64,000 bases of DNA. Source: Vibrio tubiashii. Lineage in GTDB: Bacteria > Pseudomonadota > Gammaproteobacteria > Enterobacterales > Vibrionaceae. The position numbers were made by a program, and so were the translations under genes. Of the stretch, positions 23,375 to 36,383 are shown in pieces; position 1 is the stretch's first letter, and every line of letters starts with the position of its first letter. The stretch spans positions 1,798,001 through 1,862,000 of the forward strand of contig NZ_CP117029.1 in assembly GCF_028551255.1 (NCBI RefSeq), given 5' to 3'. The notes under the pieces are model-generated. The model did no database searches. It was not told the DNA's origin and was given only the letters and a program-made list of their open reading frames with translations.

Positions 23375-25084
23375 CTACGAAGAACAGCTGTAATGAGACA
23401 CACCACCAGCGGCAAAATACTCCATCGGCCTTAGCTGATAGTATTTTGCTTCAACCTCTTCAGATTGCTCATCATACGGGTTAGCCAGAATGCTTTGCAG
23501 TTCTTGGATTAGGCTAAACTCCCCTTTCTGCGCTTGTTCATAAGCGGGAACAATCAACCACTCTCGCCAAGTATACTTAGGGTTCACCTTTTTCATTTGG
23601 CACGAAACATCCTCAAGGCTTTTCTCCCCAGCCGAGCTCAGTAACTCTCGCCAAGATTTAAGCCACTGATTCCACGCCAGTTCTAACTCCTCGCTTAATT
23701 GCGCATAAAAGCATGCTGACAAATCAGACACCTCTGTTGGAATCTTAGAAAGTTCGCGGAAGAAGATAGTGTAGTCAACGTGGCTTTTAATCATCAAAGC
23801 AAGCAGTTGGTTAAATAGGTCGCTGTTTAGTGTCTCTAAGCCGAGCTTAGACGCCCACATCTGACTCGCTTTCGCCTGCATAACTGAAGAAAAACCTTCA
23901 ACAATCTGTTCCAACTTTTCTAACGCATCAGGTTCCGATTGCAGTAAAGGCTTCAAGGCACCACAGAATGTCTCGAAATTCTTCTCGGCGGCCTGAGATT
24001 GGTTAAGAAAAGCAAAGTGACGACCACCACCAGTCCAAGGTTGGAAAAATGGTTCAAAGTACTCGCAGAATCCAAAAGGCCCATAGTCTAGGGTAAACCC
24101 GCCTACTGAGCAGTTATCACTATTAAAATTACCCTGACAGTAACCGACACGCAGCCAATTGGAGATTAAAGATGTTAGCCGCTCTCTAAACTCGGTCGCT
24201 AGGAGCAATATTTTTTCAGCCAAAGGAAGGCTAGAGTCAATTTGCTGCTTGTATTCCCTTTCGATGATATGCAATACCATCATTTCTAATTCAGCCATCG
24301 CGTTAGGATGTTCGTTAACGCGCGCTCTGCGGCTAAATAACTCTAGTTGCCCTACTCGCAAAAATGAAGGTGCTACCCGAGTCGAGATAGCAACCGGATT
24401 AGCGATCATAATATCTGGATTCTCTGACCGCGAGCCTTCACTGTACCAAGGGCGATCAACCGTTTCCGTTTGGGAAGCAAATAGACTCAATGAGCGTGAT
24501 GTTGGGATCCCTAAAGCATTCATATACTCTTGCGCTAAAAACTCGCGAACGCTTGAACGCAATACCGCTCTGCCATCCGCTCCACGACAATAAGGCGTTG
24601 GGCCGCCACCTTTGAGCTGCATTTCCCAACGCTTGCCGTTCAATACTCCTTCGAAAACTGATACCGCGCGACCATCGCCATAACCGTTCCCCGTTTTGAA
24701 AGGACACTGATCGATGTATTCATTGCCAAATATAGAAAGCGCATAACCCGTCGCCCACCCTGTCGTTCTCATCGGTGCAGGCACGTTAGTTACATCACCA
24801 GAGAACAGTTGTTTGAACGCTTCTGTTTTTGCCAGACTATCATCAAGGCCTAACTCTCGAAAAAATTGTTGGCTGTGAGCAACATAAACAGGATCTGCAA
24901 TAGGTGTTGGCTTAACGGGTACATAATGCCCAGAAAAGACCTGTCTCGGATAAAAGTCTAGGCCATCTTCCGTTGCATCTGGATCTGGTACAAGCGTATC
25001 CAACAACGAATAATCCGCGACTTTCGCAAGGTCATTCAGTTCGCAAATACGTTCTGAGGTATCTGTACCTGCTTTATTACTCAT
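23375..25084 (-). CDS. selO: Protein adenylyltransferase SelO (YdiU/UPF0061)
   Basis: 569 residues, longer than E. coli YdiU (about 478), with an extended N-terminus and inserts. The pseudokinase core is clear: [73 protein letters not shown] and the metal/nucleotide motif [22 protein letters not shown]. The C-terminus ends in SCSS, like E. coli YdiU, at the site of the selenocysteine in eukaryotic SelO. SelO transfers AMP to protein Ser/Thr/Tyr and is tied to redox stress. It stands alone, convergent with the methyltransferase. Confidence 0.93.
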   Translation of the reverse strand: MSNKAGTDTSERICELNDLAKVADYSLLDTLVPDPDATEDGLDFYPRQVFSGHYVPVKPTPIADPVYVAHSQQFFRELGLDDSLAKTEAFKQLFSGDVTNVPAPMRTTGWATGYALSIFGNEYIDQCPFKTGNGYGDGRAVSVFEGVLNGKRWEMQLKGGGPTPYCRGADGRAVLRSSVREFLAQEYMNALGIPTSRSLSLFASQTETVDRPWYSEGSRSENPDIMIANPVAISTRVAPSFLRVGQLELFSRRARVNEHPNAMAELEMMVLHIIEREYKQQIDSSLPLAEKILLLATEFRERLTSLISNWLRVGYCQGNFNSDNCSVGGFTLDYGPFGFCEYFEPFFQPWTGGGRHFAFLNQSQAAEKNFETFCGALKPLLQSEPDALEKLEQIVEGFSSVMQAKASQMWASKLGLETLNSDLFNQLLALMIKSHVDYTIFFRELSKIPTEVSDLSACFYAQLSEELELAWNQWLKSWRELLSSAGEKSLEDVSCQMKKVNPKYTWREWLIVPAYEQAQKGEFSLIQELQSILANPYDEQSEEVEAKYYQLRPMEYFAAGGVSHYSCSS

Positions 25085-25168
25085 TGCCCTACTACTCCAT
25101 GTATTTTAAAGACCAAAAGTGGTGATACGTCCGTCACTAGCAAAAAGTATCAACGCTAGTTCAAGATT

Positions 25169-26047
25169 TTATCGAAAAGCCATCGCCCCTTTACCCACAC
25201 CTTCATAAGCGATAACTTGTAACGATTGACCTTCTGCAACCGTTGGTTTTATTTCATCAGCAATGTAACCCGCTAATAGCTCAACCGTTGTATCCGTTGG
25301 CAAAATTTCAGTTTCACTTTTGGCCATGGCAAGTTCAAACTCACCCTGCGGCGCTGTGTATCGGAAACCATAATGGCTTTCGTCGGAAATTACCTTAGCA
25401 CTTTCGCTGAGATTCAGCGTTGAAACAGAAACCTGATCTTCCTTTGAACCTAAATAGATATCTTCCCAGCGTTTGGAAAAAGCCACTTCTTTGTCGTTGT
25501 CTCGCTCCCCATCGACAATAATTTCGATTGGAGAGCGGTGTCCGTGTGCGATACGTTGGCAGTTGCCATCGTGCTTTTTCAAACCATGCGTGTAATGGTA
25601 GAAGGCACCTGCAATGTTCTCATGACGCAGTGTAATTTCCAGCCCTGTCACATTGCTAGGCAGGTTGTTTCGCAGAATCTGGTAGACATGTTGAGTAATG
25701 CTCTCAATGGTGACGGCTTCGGCATCAATTAAGCAATACGCTTCATTCGGGCAGTTTAGATGAATACTCTTTTCACCACGCAGGACGTCGAGTGTGGAAT
25801 AACCCGATTTACTTGGTTTGTAAACGATAGCTGCGCTTTGTACTGGGATAAGCAATCGATGATCGACAAACTCATCAACGAGTTGTTTGATTTGCTTCTT
25901 CACCCTACCGAAATCCAACACCATACTCATTTCATTAAGCTCACCAGACATGATGACATCGACTATCCAGCTGTCTCCGACGACTCCTCTCTGTTCACAG
26001 ATGTATGAAGAATCGATAACGGTGAGATCTCTTACAAATAGGTTCAA
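25169..26047 (-). CDS. Double T-fold 6-pyruvoyl/6-carboxytetrahydropterin synthase homologue
   Basis: 292 residues, about twice a normal QueD. The N-terminal half has the C-terminal PTPS motif MVLDFGRVKKQIKQLVDEFVDHRLL but lacks the Cys/zinc segment. The second half supplies NCQRIAHGHRSPIEIIVDG, with the catalytic Cys and HGH zinc ligands. The two halves thus seem to share one active site or keep one active and one structural T-fold. The start is TTG at 26047, with an AAGGAG ribosome binding site 6 bp away; no ATG fits. The reaction in queuosine or another pterin route is likely but not certain. Confidence 0.78.
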   Translation of the reverse strand: MNLFVRDLTVIDSSYICEQRGVVGDSWIVDVIMSGELNEMSMVLDFGRVKKQIKQLVDEFVDHRLLIPVQSAAIVYKPSKSGYSTLDVLRGEKSIHLNCPNEAYCLIDAEAVTIESITQHVYQILRNNLPSNVTGLEITLRHENIAGAFYHYTHGLKKHDGNCQRIAHGHRSPIEIIVDGERDNDKEVAFSKRWEDIYLGSKEDQVSVSTLNLSESAKVISDESHYGFRYTAPQGEFELAMAKSETEILPTDTTVELLAGYIADEIKPTVAEGQSLQVIAYEGVGKGAMAFR

Positions 26048-26311
26048 GTTGAACTCCTTACTGCTTTAATGAGATACGGGAGGCTGATTATCATGTCAGC
26101 AGGCACTTCGTCTCATTGTTTAGGGTGAATAAAATGGAGTGGCAGAATGTATCAACGACTATATAAAGTCCACCTTTTTCATTGCTGCCTATTAAGAAAA
26201 GAACAAAGTCTATACAGTTGCCACTTTAACTAGCCCAAGATACGGCAAATAGCCATAAATTGGGCATGGAGAACAGCGTATAAATGCAAGCAACGAAACT
26301 GAGTTTAGACC

Positions 26312-29421
<3,110 letters not shown>

Positions 29422-29429
<8 letters not shown>

Positions 29430-29820
29430 GGTGTTTCCAAAATTGTTCTAATCCCTGCTGCACGGCTTGGACATCGTGCTGGGTTCCCGAAAGTTCGAAG
29501 CGATAAAGCACTGGGACATGGCATTTATTCGCAATTATTTTTCCAGCCTGAGCAAACAACTCGCCAAAATTTCGATTACCAGAAGCAATGACACCCTTGA
29601 GGTGAGCACGGTTTTCAGCTTGATTGAGTACTTTGATCACCGATTTTGGGACGGCACCACGCCCTTCCCCGTCAGCATATGTTGGACATATCAAAACAAA
29701 AGGCTGACCGATAAGCTGAGTGGGCTCGTCTTCGCTGATAGGAAGTCGAATCGCTTCAACGTCTAACCTCTCAACAAATCGCTGGGTATTACCCGAAGCG
29801 CTGGAATAATAAACAATCAT
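29422..29820 (-). CDS. nrdI: NrdI flavodoxin-like activase of class Ib RNR
   Basis: 132 residues from the ATG at 29820 ([19 protein letters not shown]..). The flavin-phosphate loop [11 protein letters not shown], the [23 protein letters not shown] stretch and [18 protein letters not shown] are diagnostic. NrdI supplies the oxidant that loads the dimanganese tyrosyl radical in NrdF. The A of its start codon is the last base of the nrdH stop (TAATG), coupling the two. Its 3' end overlaps nrdE by 8 bp. An upstream extension to 29862 would invade nrdH and is rejected. Confidence 0.95.
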
Positions 29821-30041
29821 TACGCGATCTGGCTGATCATATCTGGGCGAAAGCCAGACCAATGACGCTCACCTGCCACGACGACGGGCGCCTGCCTATA
29901 GCCCATTGATTGCACCGACTCCATCGCCGAGTCATCTAATGTTAGGTCTACAACTCTATGAGCAATACCCTTCGCTTGTAGCGCTCGAACCGTAGCGGTG
30001 CACTGAACACACTGGGGCTTAGAGTATACGATGATATCCAT
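29820..30041 (-). CDS. nrdH: NrdH glutaredoxin-like electron donor
   Basis: 73 residues. CVQC redox pair in YSKPQCVQCTATVRAL, and the WSGFRPDMI C-terminus that directs NrdH to thioredoxin reductase specificity. It reduces NrdE. First gene of nrdHIEF, with a Fur box 25 bp before its start. Confidence 0.95.
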   Translation of the reverse strand: MDIIVYSKPQCVQCTATVRALQAKGIAHRVVDLTLDDSAMESVQSMGYRQAPVVVAGERHWSGFRPDMISQIA

Positions 30042-30065
30042 ATTTGATTACCTTTTGTTAAATTT

Positions 30066-30084
30066 TGTAATGATAACCATTATC
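30066..30084. promoter_or_regulatory. Fur box of nrdHIEF
   Basis: TGTAATGATAACCATTATC matches 16 of 19 positions of the Fur consensus. It covers the expected start region downstream of the nrdH -10 element. Confidence 0.85.
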
Positions 30085-30098
30085 AATTACATCCATAT

Positions 30099-30126
30099 AT
30101 AGTATTGCTAGATCTTACTTTGTCAA
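30099..30126 (-). promoter_or_regulatory. Probable nrdHIEF promoter
   Basis: The minus strand has TTGACA (30126-30121) and TACTAT (30104-30099) with a 16-bp spacer. The Fur box lies directly downstream. Confidence 0.65.
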
Positions 30127-30166
30127 TATGTAGTGCAGACTAGCATTCTCCACACTAAATTCATGG

Positions 30167-30194
30167 TTGATAATGAAATGATAATCAATATCAT
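30167..30194 (+). promoter_or_regulatory. suf promoter with overlapping Fur box
   Basis: TTGATA (30167-30172) and TATCAT (30189-30194) with a 16-bp spacer. The Fur-like 19-mer 30174-30192 matches 15 of 19 positions and overlaps a second partial box, covering the promoter. Confidence 0.75.
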
Positions 30195-30227
30195 TCTCGT
30201 AAATTTAAGAACAAAAGGAACTTCGTA

Positions 30228-30596
30228 ATGAGTATTCCAAGTTCAGATTCCACTCAAATATCTATTCATGACATGGAGTGGCAAGGTGTCACGCTGACCG
30301 ATAACGCAGCCAAAAGAGTTGCGCTTTTGACGCAAGATGGGCATCACTTTTACCTCAGTGTTAGACCGTCTGGATGCACTGGTTTTGCCTATGAAGTGAA
30401 GCTGGTAGAAGAGATTTCTAGTGAAGATTTGCGATTTGAGTCACACGGCACGCCTTTTTATGTCTCTCTATCCGCGATGCCAATGTTAGACGGCACAGAA
30501 CTCGATTTCGTCCGTCAGGGCTTAAACAGCACTTTTGTTTACAACAACCCCAACGTAAAAAATCTTTGCGGATGTGGTGAAAGTTTTGGAGTTTAA
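30228..30596 (+). CDS. sufA: SufA A-type iron-sulfur carrier
   Basis: 122 residues of the HesB/IscA/SufA type. The three conserved cysteines are in [13 protein letters not shown] and [11 protein letters not shown]. It accepts clusters from SufBC2D and passes them to target proteins. It is the first gene of sufABCDSE, two bases from sufB, under the Fur-controlled promoter. The order and Suf-type partners favour SufA over IscA or ErpA. Confidence 0.93.
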   Translation: MSIPSSDSTQISIHDMEWQGVTLTDNAAKRVALLTQDGHHFYLSVRPSGCTGFAYEVKLVEEISSEDLRFESHGTPFYVSLSAMPMLDGTELDFVRQGLNSTFVYNNPNVKNLCGCGESFGV

Positions 30597-30598
30597 TC

Positions 30599-32062
30599 AT
30601 GTGTGCAGTTGAGACACAGCCCGAAGTAGAAGAACTCTTCCAAACCAGTCACTATAAGGAGGGTTTCTATACGCAGCTTTCCTCCGACACGCTATCCAAG
30701 GGGATAAACGAACAAGTTGTTAAAGCTATTTCAGCCAAACGTAATGAGCCTGATTGGATGCTTCAATTTAGGCTAGATGCCTTTAAGAAATGGCAACAAA
30801 TGGAGGAGCCACACTGGCTCAAAGCGGACTACCCTAATCTCGATTATCAAGACTACAGCTATTACTCAGCACCAAGCTGCGCCAGTTGTGATTCTGACTG
30901 TTATGATGACGGATCAAATGAATACCTGACCAAAGAAGTTGAAACCGCATTCGAGCAGTTAGGTGTTCCAGTTCGTGAAGGGGCTGAAGTTGCAGTTGAT
31001 GCCATTTTTGACTCTGTTTCAGTCACAACCACCTACAAGAATGAGCTAAAAGAGCTCGGCATTATTTTCTGTTCGTTCAGTGAAGCGATTCAAGAACACC
31101 CGGAACTCGTCCAACAATATTTGGGGACAGTCGTACCACCAGAAGATAACTTTTTTGCTGCGTTAAATGCAGCCGTCGCCTCTGATGGTACCTTTGTTTA
31201 CATTCCTAAAGGGGTACGTTGTCCGAGAGAGCTATCGACTTACTTTCGAATCAACCAAGCCAAAACAGGTCAATTTGAGCGTACCATTTTAATTGCCGAT
31301 GAAGATGCCTATGTCAGCTATATAGAAGGCTGCTCTGCACCAATGCGGGACACCTATCAGCTGCACGCCGCAGTCGTGGAAGTGATCATCCATGACCGCG
31401 CAGAAGTGAAATACTCGACAGTACAAAACTGGTTCTCTGGCGAAGAAGATAGCCAAGGTGGCATCTTAAACTTTGTCACTAAGCGAGCGGTTTGTGAAGG
31501 ACGAAACAGCAAGATGTCATGGACTCAATCTGAGACAGGCTCCGCTATTACCTGGAAATATCCAAGCGTCATTCTTAAAGGTGATTACTCCGTTGGTGAG
31601 TTCTTCTCAGTTGCATTAACAAACGGGAGCCAACAAGCCGATACCGGTACCAAGATGGTTCATATTGGTAAGCATACTCGTTCGACTATCATCTCCAAAG
31701 GGATCTCAGCAGGTAAGAGCGAAAACAGTTACCGAGGTTTGGTAAAAATCTTACCCACAGCAGAAGGCGCAAGAAACTTCACACAATGTGATTCCATGTT
31801 GATTGGTACAGATTGTGGTGCTCACACCTTCCCTTACATCGAAGTAAAAAATCCTTCAGCACAAGTTGAACACGAAGCCACGACATCTAGAATTGGTGAA
31901 GATCAGCTCTTTTACTGTGTGCAACGCGGCATCAGCGAAGATGACGCTATTTCAATGATCGTAAACGGATTTTGTAAAGACGTATTTTCAGAACTACCCC
32001 TTGAGTTTGCTGTAGAAGCACAGAAACTGCTTTCAATCAGCCTCGAACATAGCGTGGGATAA
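30599..32062 (+). CDS. sufB: SufB scaffold subunit
   Basis: 487 residues. Cluster-scaffold motifs include [17 protein letters not shown] with four close cysteines, [18 protein letters not shown] segment [36 protein letters not shown] and the C-terminal [11 protein letters not shown]. SufB is the site of cluster assembly in the SufBC2D complex, with conserved Cys at the interface to SufD. Length and order are normal for the family. It lies two bases after sufA. Confidence 0.96.
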   Translation: MCAVETQPEVEELFQTSHYKEGFYTQLSSDTLSKGINEQVVKAISAKRNEPDWMLQFRLDAFKKWQQMEEPHWLKADYPNLDYQDYSYYSAPSCASCDSDCYDDGSNEYLTKEVETAFEQLGVPVREGAEVAVDAIFDSVSVTTTYKNELKELGIIFCSFSEAIQEHPELVQQYLGTVVPPEDNFFAALNAAVASDGTFVYIPKGVRCPRELSTYFRINQAKTGQFERTILIADEDAYVSYIEGCSAPMRDTYQLHAAVVEVIIHDRAEVKYSTVQNWFSGEEDSQGGILNFVTKRAVCEGRNSKMSWTQSETGSAITWKYPSVILKGDYSVGEFFSVALTNGSQQADTGTKMVHIGKHTRSTIISKGISAGKSENSYRGLVKILPTAEGARNFTQCDSMLIGTDCGAHTFPYIEVKNPSAQVEHEATTSRIGEDQLFYCVQRGISEDDAISMIVNGFCKDVFSELPLEFAVEAQKLLSISLEHSVG

Positions 32063-32066
32063 TCCA

Positions 32067-32813
32067 ATGTTAGAAATTAAAGATTTGCACGTCAGTGTAG
32101 AAGACAGCCCGATTCTAAAAGGTATTAGTCTGTCGGTAAAACCCGGCGAAGTACATGCCATTATGGGGCCAAACGGCTCGGGTAAAAGTACCCTATCTTC
32201 TACGCTCGCAGGTAAAGATGATTACCAAGTCGATTCCGGAGAAATTGTTTTTAAAGATAAGGATTTGACTGAACTCGATCCGGAAGAGCGCGCTGGTGAA
32301 GGGGTATTTCTCGCATTTCAATACCCAGTAGAAATACCTGGTGTAAGTAACAAGCTATTTCTTAATACTGCCTTGAATGAAATTCGTGATTATCGAGGCC
32401 AAGCCCCTCTAGATCGTTTTGATTTTGAAGATTTGTTAGAGGAAAAAGCACAACTACTAAAAATGCCAACCGATCTCCTACAGCGCTCGGTCAATGAAGG
32501 CTTCTCAGGAGGAGAGAAAAAGCGTAATGACATTTTGCAAATGGCTGTGCTCTCTCCCGACCTATGCATTCTGGATGAAACTGATTCTGGCCTAGACATC
32601 GACGCTCTAAAGGCAGTCTCATCAGGTGTAAATGCCCTACAAGATGGCAAACGTGCTTTCATTCTAGTGACTCACTATCAGCGCATTCTCAACTACATTA
32701 AGCCCGACTATGTGCACGTGCTTTATAAAGGCAAGATTGTTAAATCTGGCGATCATACATTGGCACACCAATTAGAGGAGAAAGGCTATGGGTGGATTAC
32801 TGGTGAAGAGTAA
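32067..32813 (+). CDS. sufC: SufC ATPase
   Basis: 248 residues. ABC-type ATPase: Walker A GPNGSGKSTLSS, Q-loop region AFQYPVEIPGV typical of SufC, signature FSGGEKKRNDILQMA, Walker B CILDETDSGLDIDAL and a switch His in VTHYQRIL. It drives the SufB-SufD scaffold. It starts 4 bp after sufB; its end overlaps sufD by 26 bp. Confidence 0.97.
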   Translation: MLEIKDLHVSVEDSPILKGISLSVKPGEVHAIMGPNGSGKSTLSSTLAGKDDYQVDSGEIVFKDKDLTELDPEERAGEGVFLAFQYPVEIPGVSNKLFLNTALNEIRDYRGQAPLDRFDFEDLLEEKAQLLKMPTDLLQRSVNEGFSGGEKKRNDILQMAVLSPDLCILDETDSGLDIDALKAVSSGVNALQDGKRAFILVTHYQRILNYIKPDYVHVLYKGKIVKSGDHTLAHQLEEKGYGWITGEE

Positions 32814-34059
32814 CCAACACGGTTTTGATTCTTTGGCGCATCTAGTACAACCTCAAGAGTGGCAAAAAAAGCAGTTTGGTAAGGCCGTTGAATTAGGAAT
32901 TCCTACTTCAAAAGACGAGGCGTGGAAATATACTTCTCTCAATGATTTTAATGCCCTGCCACTCCAATTAGCGATGCTTCAATCGGCCGAGAATATCTCT
33001 TATGAAGGATTAAGCTTAGGAATAGACGCCTACCGACTCGTCTTCTTCGACGGACATTTCTCAGCAAGGTGCTCTGATTGGATACCTAAAGTTCGCGTCA
33101 CTCCTCTCAACGTTCTGACTTCAGTAGAAACGTATGAGCTATCGCGGTCAGTTCGCCCAGACGCGTTCACTCATCTCAACGATGCCACCGCAACTGGCGG
33201 AGTCTTGATTGAAGTTGAGCCGAACACGCAGGTCAATAAACCGATCTATCTGCTGCATATTAGCTCTGGTCAGAAAGGGGAAGTGTGCAGTTATCGTCAT
33301 CACATAGAAATGGGACCACTCTCAGAGCTTGAGGTTATTGAGCATCACATATCGCTCGCTCAAGGTGGTGGAGTAACGCTGTCACGTTTAACCAACTACG
33401 TTGGAGAAGGTGCTTGTTTTCATCATACCAAACTAATCGAAGAGTCACCGCAACAGCATCATTTTGGGCACAACGACATTCGCCTTCAGCGAGATGCAAA
33501 AGCTAGCTCAACCTCGCTATTGCTTTCAGGTCTATTGCTAAGAACCCAAACCAGCAGTGAGGTTTGCGGAGAGAATGGCGAAATTGCCATGAACAGTATC
33601 TCGCTGCCTACCGATAAGCAAACCTTTGATACAAGGACTTATCTCAAGCACAACGCCCCTCACTGTCAAAGTGAACAAATACACAAGATTATTGGTCGTG
33701 ACCAATCCAACGCCGTATTTGACGGGATGATTTACGTCGATCCAACGGCATTGAAAACCGATGGTCAAATGGACACGCATAGTTTACTGCTCAGCGACAA
33801 AGCACAAGTCAACTGCAAACCTCAACTTGAAATTTATGCTGACGATGTGAAATGTAGTCATGGTGCAACGACTGGTCAGTTAGATCCTAACCAAATCGCC
33901 TATATGAGAGCGAGAGGCATCAATCGCTTTAACGCCGAGCAAATATTGATGTCCGCGTTCGTTTGCGAAGTGGCAGAAAAAATTCGTCATCCTAGCTTGC
34001 GAGATTACGTTATCTCTCAGCTAAATAGCTCACTACATGGAGAAATCAGTCATGGCTGA
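32788..34059 (+). CDS. sufD: SufD scaffold subunit
   Basis: 423 residues. The N-terminal PTSKDEAWKYTSLNDF motif and the beta-helix core (VFDGMIYVDPTALKTDGQMDTHSLLLSD, KPQLEIYADDVKCSHGATTGQLD) match SufD, including the conserved Cys-Ser-His-Gly. SufD pairs with SufB and SufC. It starts inside sufC with a GGAG ribosome binding site 8 bp before the ATG. Confidence 0.95.
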   Translation: MGGLLVKSNQHGFDSLAHLVQPQEWQKKQFGKAVELGIPTSKDEAWKYTSLNDFNALPLQLAMLQSAENISYEGLSLGIDAYRLVFFDGHFSARCSDWIPKVRVTPLNVLTSVETYELSRSVRPDAFTHLNDATATGGVLIEVEPNTQVNKPIYLLHISSGQKGEVCSYRHHIEMGPLSELEVIEHHISLAQGGGVTLSRLTNYVGEGACFHHTKLIEESPQQHHFGHNDIRLQRDAKASSTSLLLSGLLLRTQTSSEVCGENGEIAMNSISLPTDKQTFDTRTYLKHNAPHCQSEQIHKIIGRDQSNAVFDGMIYVDPTALKTDGQMDTHSLLLSDKAQVNCKPQLEIYADDVKCSHGATTGQLDPNQIAYMRARGINRFNAEQILMSAFVCEVAEKIRHPSLRDYVISQLNSSLHGEISHG

Positions 34060-35284
34060 TTTGCGTTCTCTTGAAAGCCCATGGGCAGGTGACTTTCCTG
34101 CTCTAACAACTGAAGTCTATGGAAAACCGCTCGTCTATTTAGATACCGCGGCCACAGCACAAACACCAAACTCTGTTATCGAGCGCATGACTCAATTCTA
34201 TAAACGTGATTATGCCAGTGTGCACCGTGGAGCCCACTATTTAAGTGCCAAGGCAACGGAAGATATGGAGTTGGTACGCAAGCAAGTCGCAGATTTTGTG
34301 CATGCAAAAGAAGCTAGTAATATTGTCTTCACTAAAGGGACGACCGAAGCGATCAACTTGGTGGCCAACAGTTACCTGAGACCTAAAGTAAAAGCCGAAG
34401 ACGAAATCATCGTCACAGAGATGGAGCATCATGCCAACTTGGTGCCATGGCAGCTTCTTTCTGACATCTGCGGGGTTAAAATTCGAGTCTGGGCAATGAA
34501 CAGCCAAGGTCAGCTTGATCTATCTGGGCTAAAATCCCTTTTGAATCGCAAAACTCGCTTGGTCGCGATTAGCCATGTATCAAATCTCTTAGGCCAGATT
34601 AACCCGATTGACGAGGTGGTCAAACTGGCACACAAAGCGAACGTGCCTGTACTGGTTGATGGCGCTCAAGCTGTTATGCACCAACAAGTCGATGTCACTG
34701 CCCTTGATTGTGATTTTTATGCTTTCTCTGCTCACAAACTTTACGGGCCTACTGGAACTGGTGTCTTATACGCAAAATCAAAACACCTTGATAGCATGGT
34801 TCCTTGGGAAGGCGGTGGTGCAATGATCGATCAAGTAACCTTGCCCATTGGGACATCTTATGGTCAAGCTCCATGGAAATTTGAGGCAGGAACGCCCAAT
34901 ATCGCAGGTATATTAGGCTTAGGCGCTGCCATTGAATACGTAGACAATATTGGCTTAGATAACATTGCGGTCTATGAAGCGCAATTGATGCAATACATGG
35001 AACATTCATTATCACAAGTACCCGGTATCGAGATCTACGGCGACCCGAACAATCGCACCGGGTTGCTTTCTTTTAACCTCAATGGGCATCACTCATTTGA
35101 CGTTGGCACCTTTTTAGATAGATATGGTATCGCCATTCGCACCGGACACCATTGCGCAATGCCATTAATCAAACGACTTGGGCAAACTTCTGTATGTCGC
35201 GCATCGATCGGCATGTACAGTCAACCCAATGATATCGACCAACTCTGCCAAGCACTGCAACGCATCAGCCAACTGTTAAGGTAA
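34052..35284 (+). CDS. sufS: SufS cysteine desulfurase
   Basis: 410 residues from the ATG at 34052, which has GGAGA at a good distance; an earlier start at 34037 is less likely. PLP Lys in FSAHKLYGPTGTGVLY and catalytic Cys in IRTGHHCAMPL define group II desulfurases. It takes sulfur from cysteine and hands it to SufE. The start overlaps sufD by 8 bp. Confidence 0.96.
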   Translation: MADLRSLESPWAGDFPALTTEVYGKPLVYLDTAATAQTPNSVIERMTQFYKRDYASVHRGAHYLSAKATEDMELVRKQVADFVHAKEASNIVFTKGTTEAINLVANSYLRPKVKAEDEIIVTEMEHHANLVPWQLLSDICGVKIRVWAMNSQGQLDLSGLKSLLNRKTRLVAISHVSNLLGQINPIDEVVKLAHKANVPVLVDGAQAVMHQQVDVTALDCDFYAFSAHKLYGPTGTGVLYAKSKHLDSMVPWEGGGAMIDQVTLPIGTSYGQAPWKFEAGTPNIAGILGLGAAIEYVDNIGLDNIAVYEAQLMQYMEHSLSQVPGIEIYGDPNNRTGLLSFNLNGHHSFDVGTFLDRYGIAIRTGHHCAMPLIKRLGQTSVCRASIGMYSQPNDIDQLCQALQRISQLLR

Positions 35285-35289
35285 TAAAT

Positions 35290-35715
35290 ATGATGACACC
35301 TGAAAAAGTGATCCGAAACTTTAACCGCTGCGTAGATTGGGAAGAGCGGTATTTATACCTCATAGAGCTTGGTGAACGATTAGAGGATTATCCTACTGAA
35401 AAGCTAGATGATGACCATTTGGTAGCGGGGTGCCAAAGCCAAGTTTGGGTGTGTAGCAAGTTAGATGAACACGGAAAAATTGCTCTTAAGGCGACCAGTG
35501 ATTCTTCTATCGTTAAAGGTGTCCTGTCACTGGTCTTGGTGGCTTATAACAACCAAAGCGCTGAGGATGTTCTTTCTTTTGAGATTCATACTTGGTTCGA
35601 AAAGCTTGATCTTAAATCACACCTGACGCCTGGACGAACTCAAGGTTTAGAGGCAATCGTAAAATCCGTTCGTAATCTGGCCTACTCATACCAACAAGGT
35701 ACGGCAACTCTTTGA
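35290..35715 (+). CDS. sufE: SufE sulfur acceptor
   Basis: 141 residues. The acceptor Cys is in LVAGCQSQVWV; the LSFEIHTWFEKLDLKSHLTPGRTQGLEAIV end is typical of SufE. It stimulates SufS and carries the persulfide to SufB. Last gene of the operon, 5 bp after sufS. A weak hairpin (GTCTG/CAGAC at 35721-35736) follows. Confidence 0.95.
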   Translation: MMTPEKVIRNFNRCVDWEERYLYLIELGERLEDYPTEKLDDDHLVAGCQSQVWVCSKLDEHGKIALKATSDSSIVKGVLSLVLVAYNNQSAEDVLSFEIHTWFEKLDLKSHLTPGRTQGLEAIVKSVRNLAYSYQQGTATL

Positions 35716-35844
35716 AGTTAGTCTGAATCTGCAGACATTTATTCAAAGGAACGCACACTTTTTCAATTAACAATCGATGATAATAAGATGTATTTGAGAA
35801 AAGGTCGGATGTAAACAAAACATAATATAATGGAGAATCTAAAT

Positions 35845-36294
35845 ATGTCTTTTCGTATCCTTACTGCAGCCTTAGCCCTTGCGAGTTTAAGTTTTGGTGC
35901 ACAAGCTAGCGAATGTGAAGTATCTGTTGATGCTAACGATATGATGCAGTTTTCTGCCACTACACTAAGTGTTCCGGCAACATGTAAAGAGGTTAAGTTG
36001 ACACTTAACCACACGGGTAAGTTACCCGCTCAATCAATGGGACACAACGTCGTGATTACCGACACTGCCGCACTTCAAGCAGTAGGTACGGAAGGTATGT
36101 CTGCTGGAGCAAGCAACGACTATGTTAAGCCAAACGACGAGCGTGTTTATGCACACACAAAGGTCATCGGTGGTGGCGAGTCAACAACCATTACGTTTAG
36201 TACAGAGAAAATGAAAGCTGGTGGAGACTACTCATTCTTCTGTTCTTTCCCTGGCCACTGGGCAATCATGAAGGGCAAATTCGAATTTAAGTAA
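35845..36294 (+). CDS. azu: Azurin
   Basis: 149 residues from the ATG at 35845 (GGAGA ribosome binding site). Signal peptide of about 20 residues ends near AQAS. The mature protein keeps the cupredoxin copper ligands: His in SMGHNVVITD, and Cys/His/Met in FFCSFPGHWAIMKG. Azurin is a periplasmic type I copper electron carrier, linked to denitrification or peroxidase systems. It stands alone behind suf, with its own upstream gap and a strong terminator. A cytochrome c peroxidase gene, a possible electron acceptor, lies 7 kb downstream, but this link is only a suggestion. Confidence 0.95.
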   Translation: MSFRILTAALALASLSFGAQASECEVSVDANDMMQFSATTLSVPATCKEVKLTLNHTGKLPAQSMGHNVVITDTAALQAVGTEGMSAGASNDYVKPNDERVYAHTKVIGGGESTTITFSTEKMKAGGDYSFFCSFPGHWAIMKGKFEFK

Positions 36295-36347
36295 TTCTCT
36301 ACTCAAGCTTTGCTAGAACATTTCGCTTAGCTAACTGTAATATGGAT

Positions 36348-36374
36348 AAAGCTGGGAGCACTTCTCCCAGCTTT
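36348..36374. terminator. Bidirectional terminator between azurin and the chemoreceptor
   Basis: Perfect 11-bp stem AAAGCTGGGAG / CTCCCAGCTTT with a 5-base loop, followed by ATTTTTT on the plus strand. It also lies just after the stop of the minus-strand chemoreceptor. Confidence 0.85.
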
Positions 36375-36383
36375 ATTTTTTAG

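Noticed and set aside
24159..24593. 144-codon plus-strand frame
   Set aside because: Antisense to selO, with no ribosome binding site and no family pattern.
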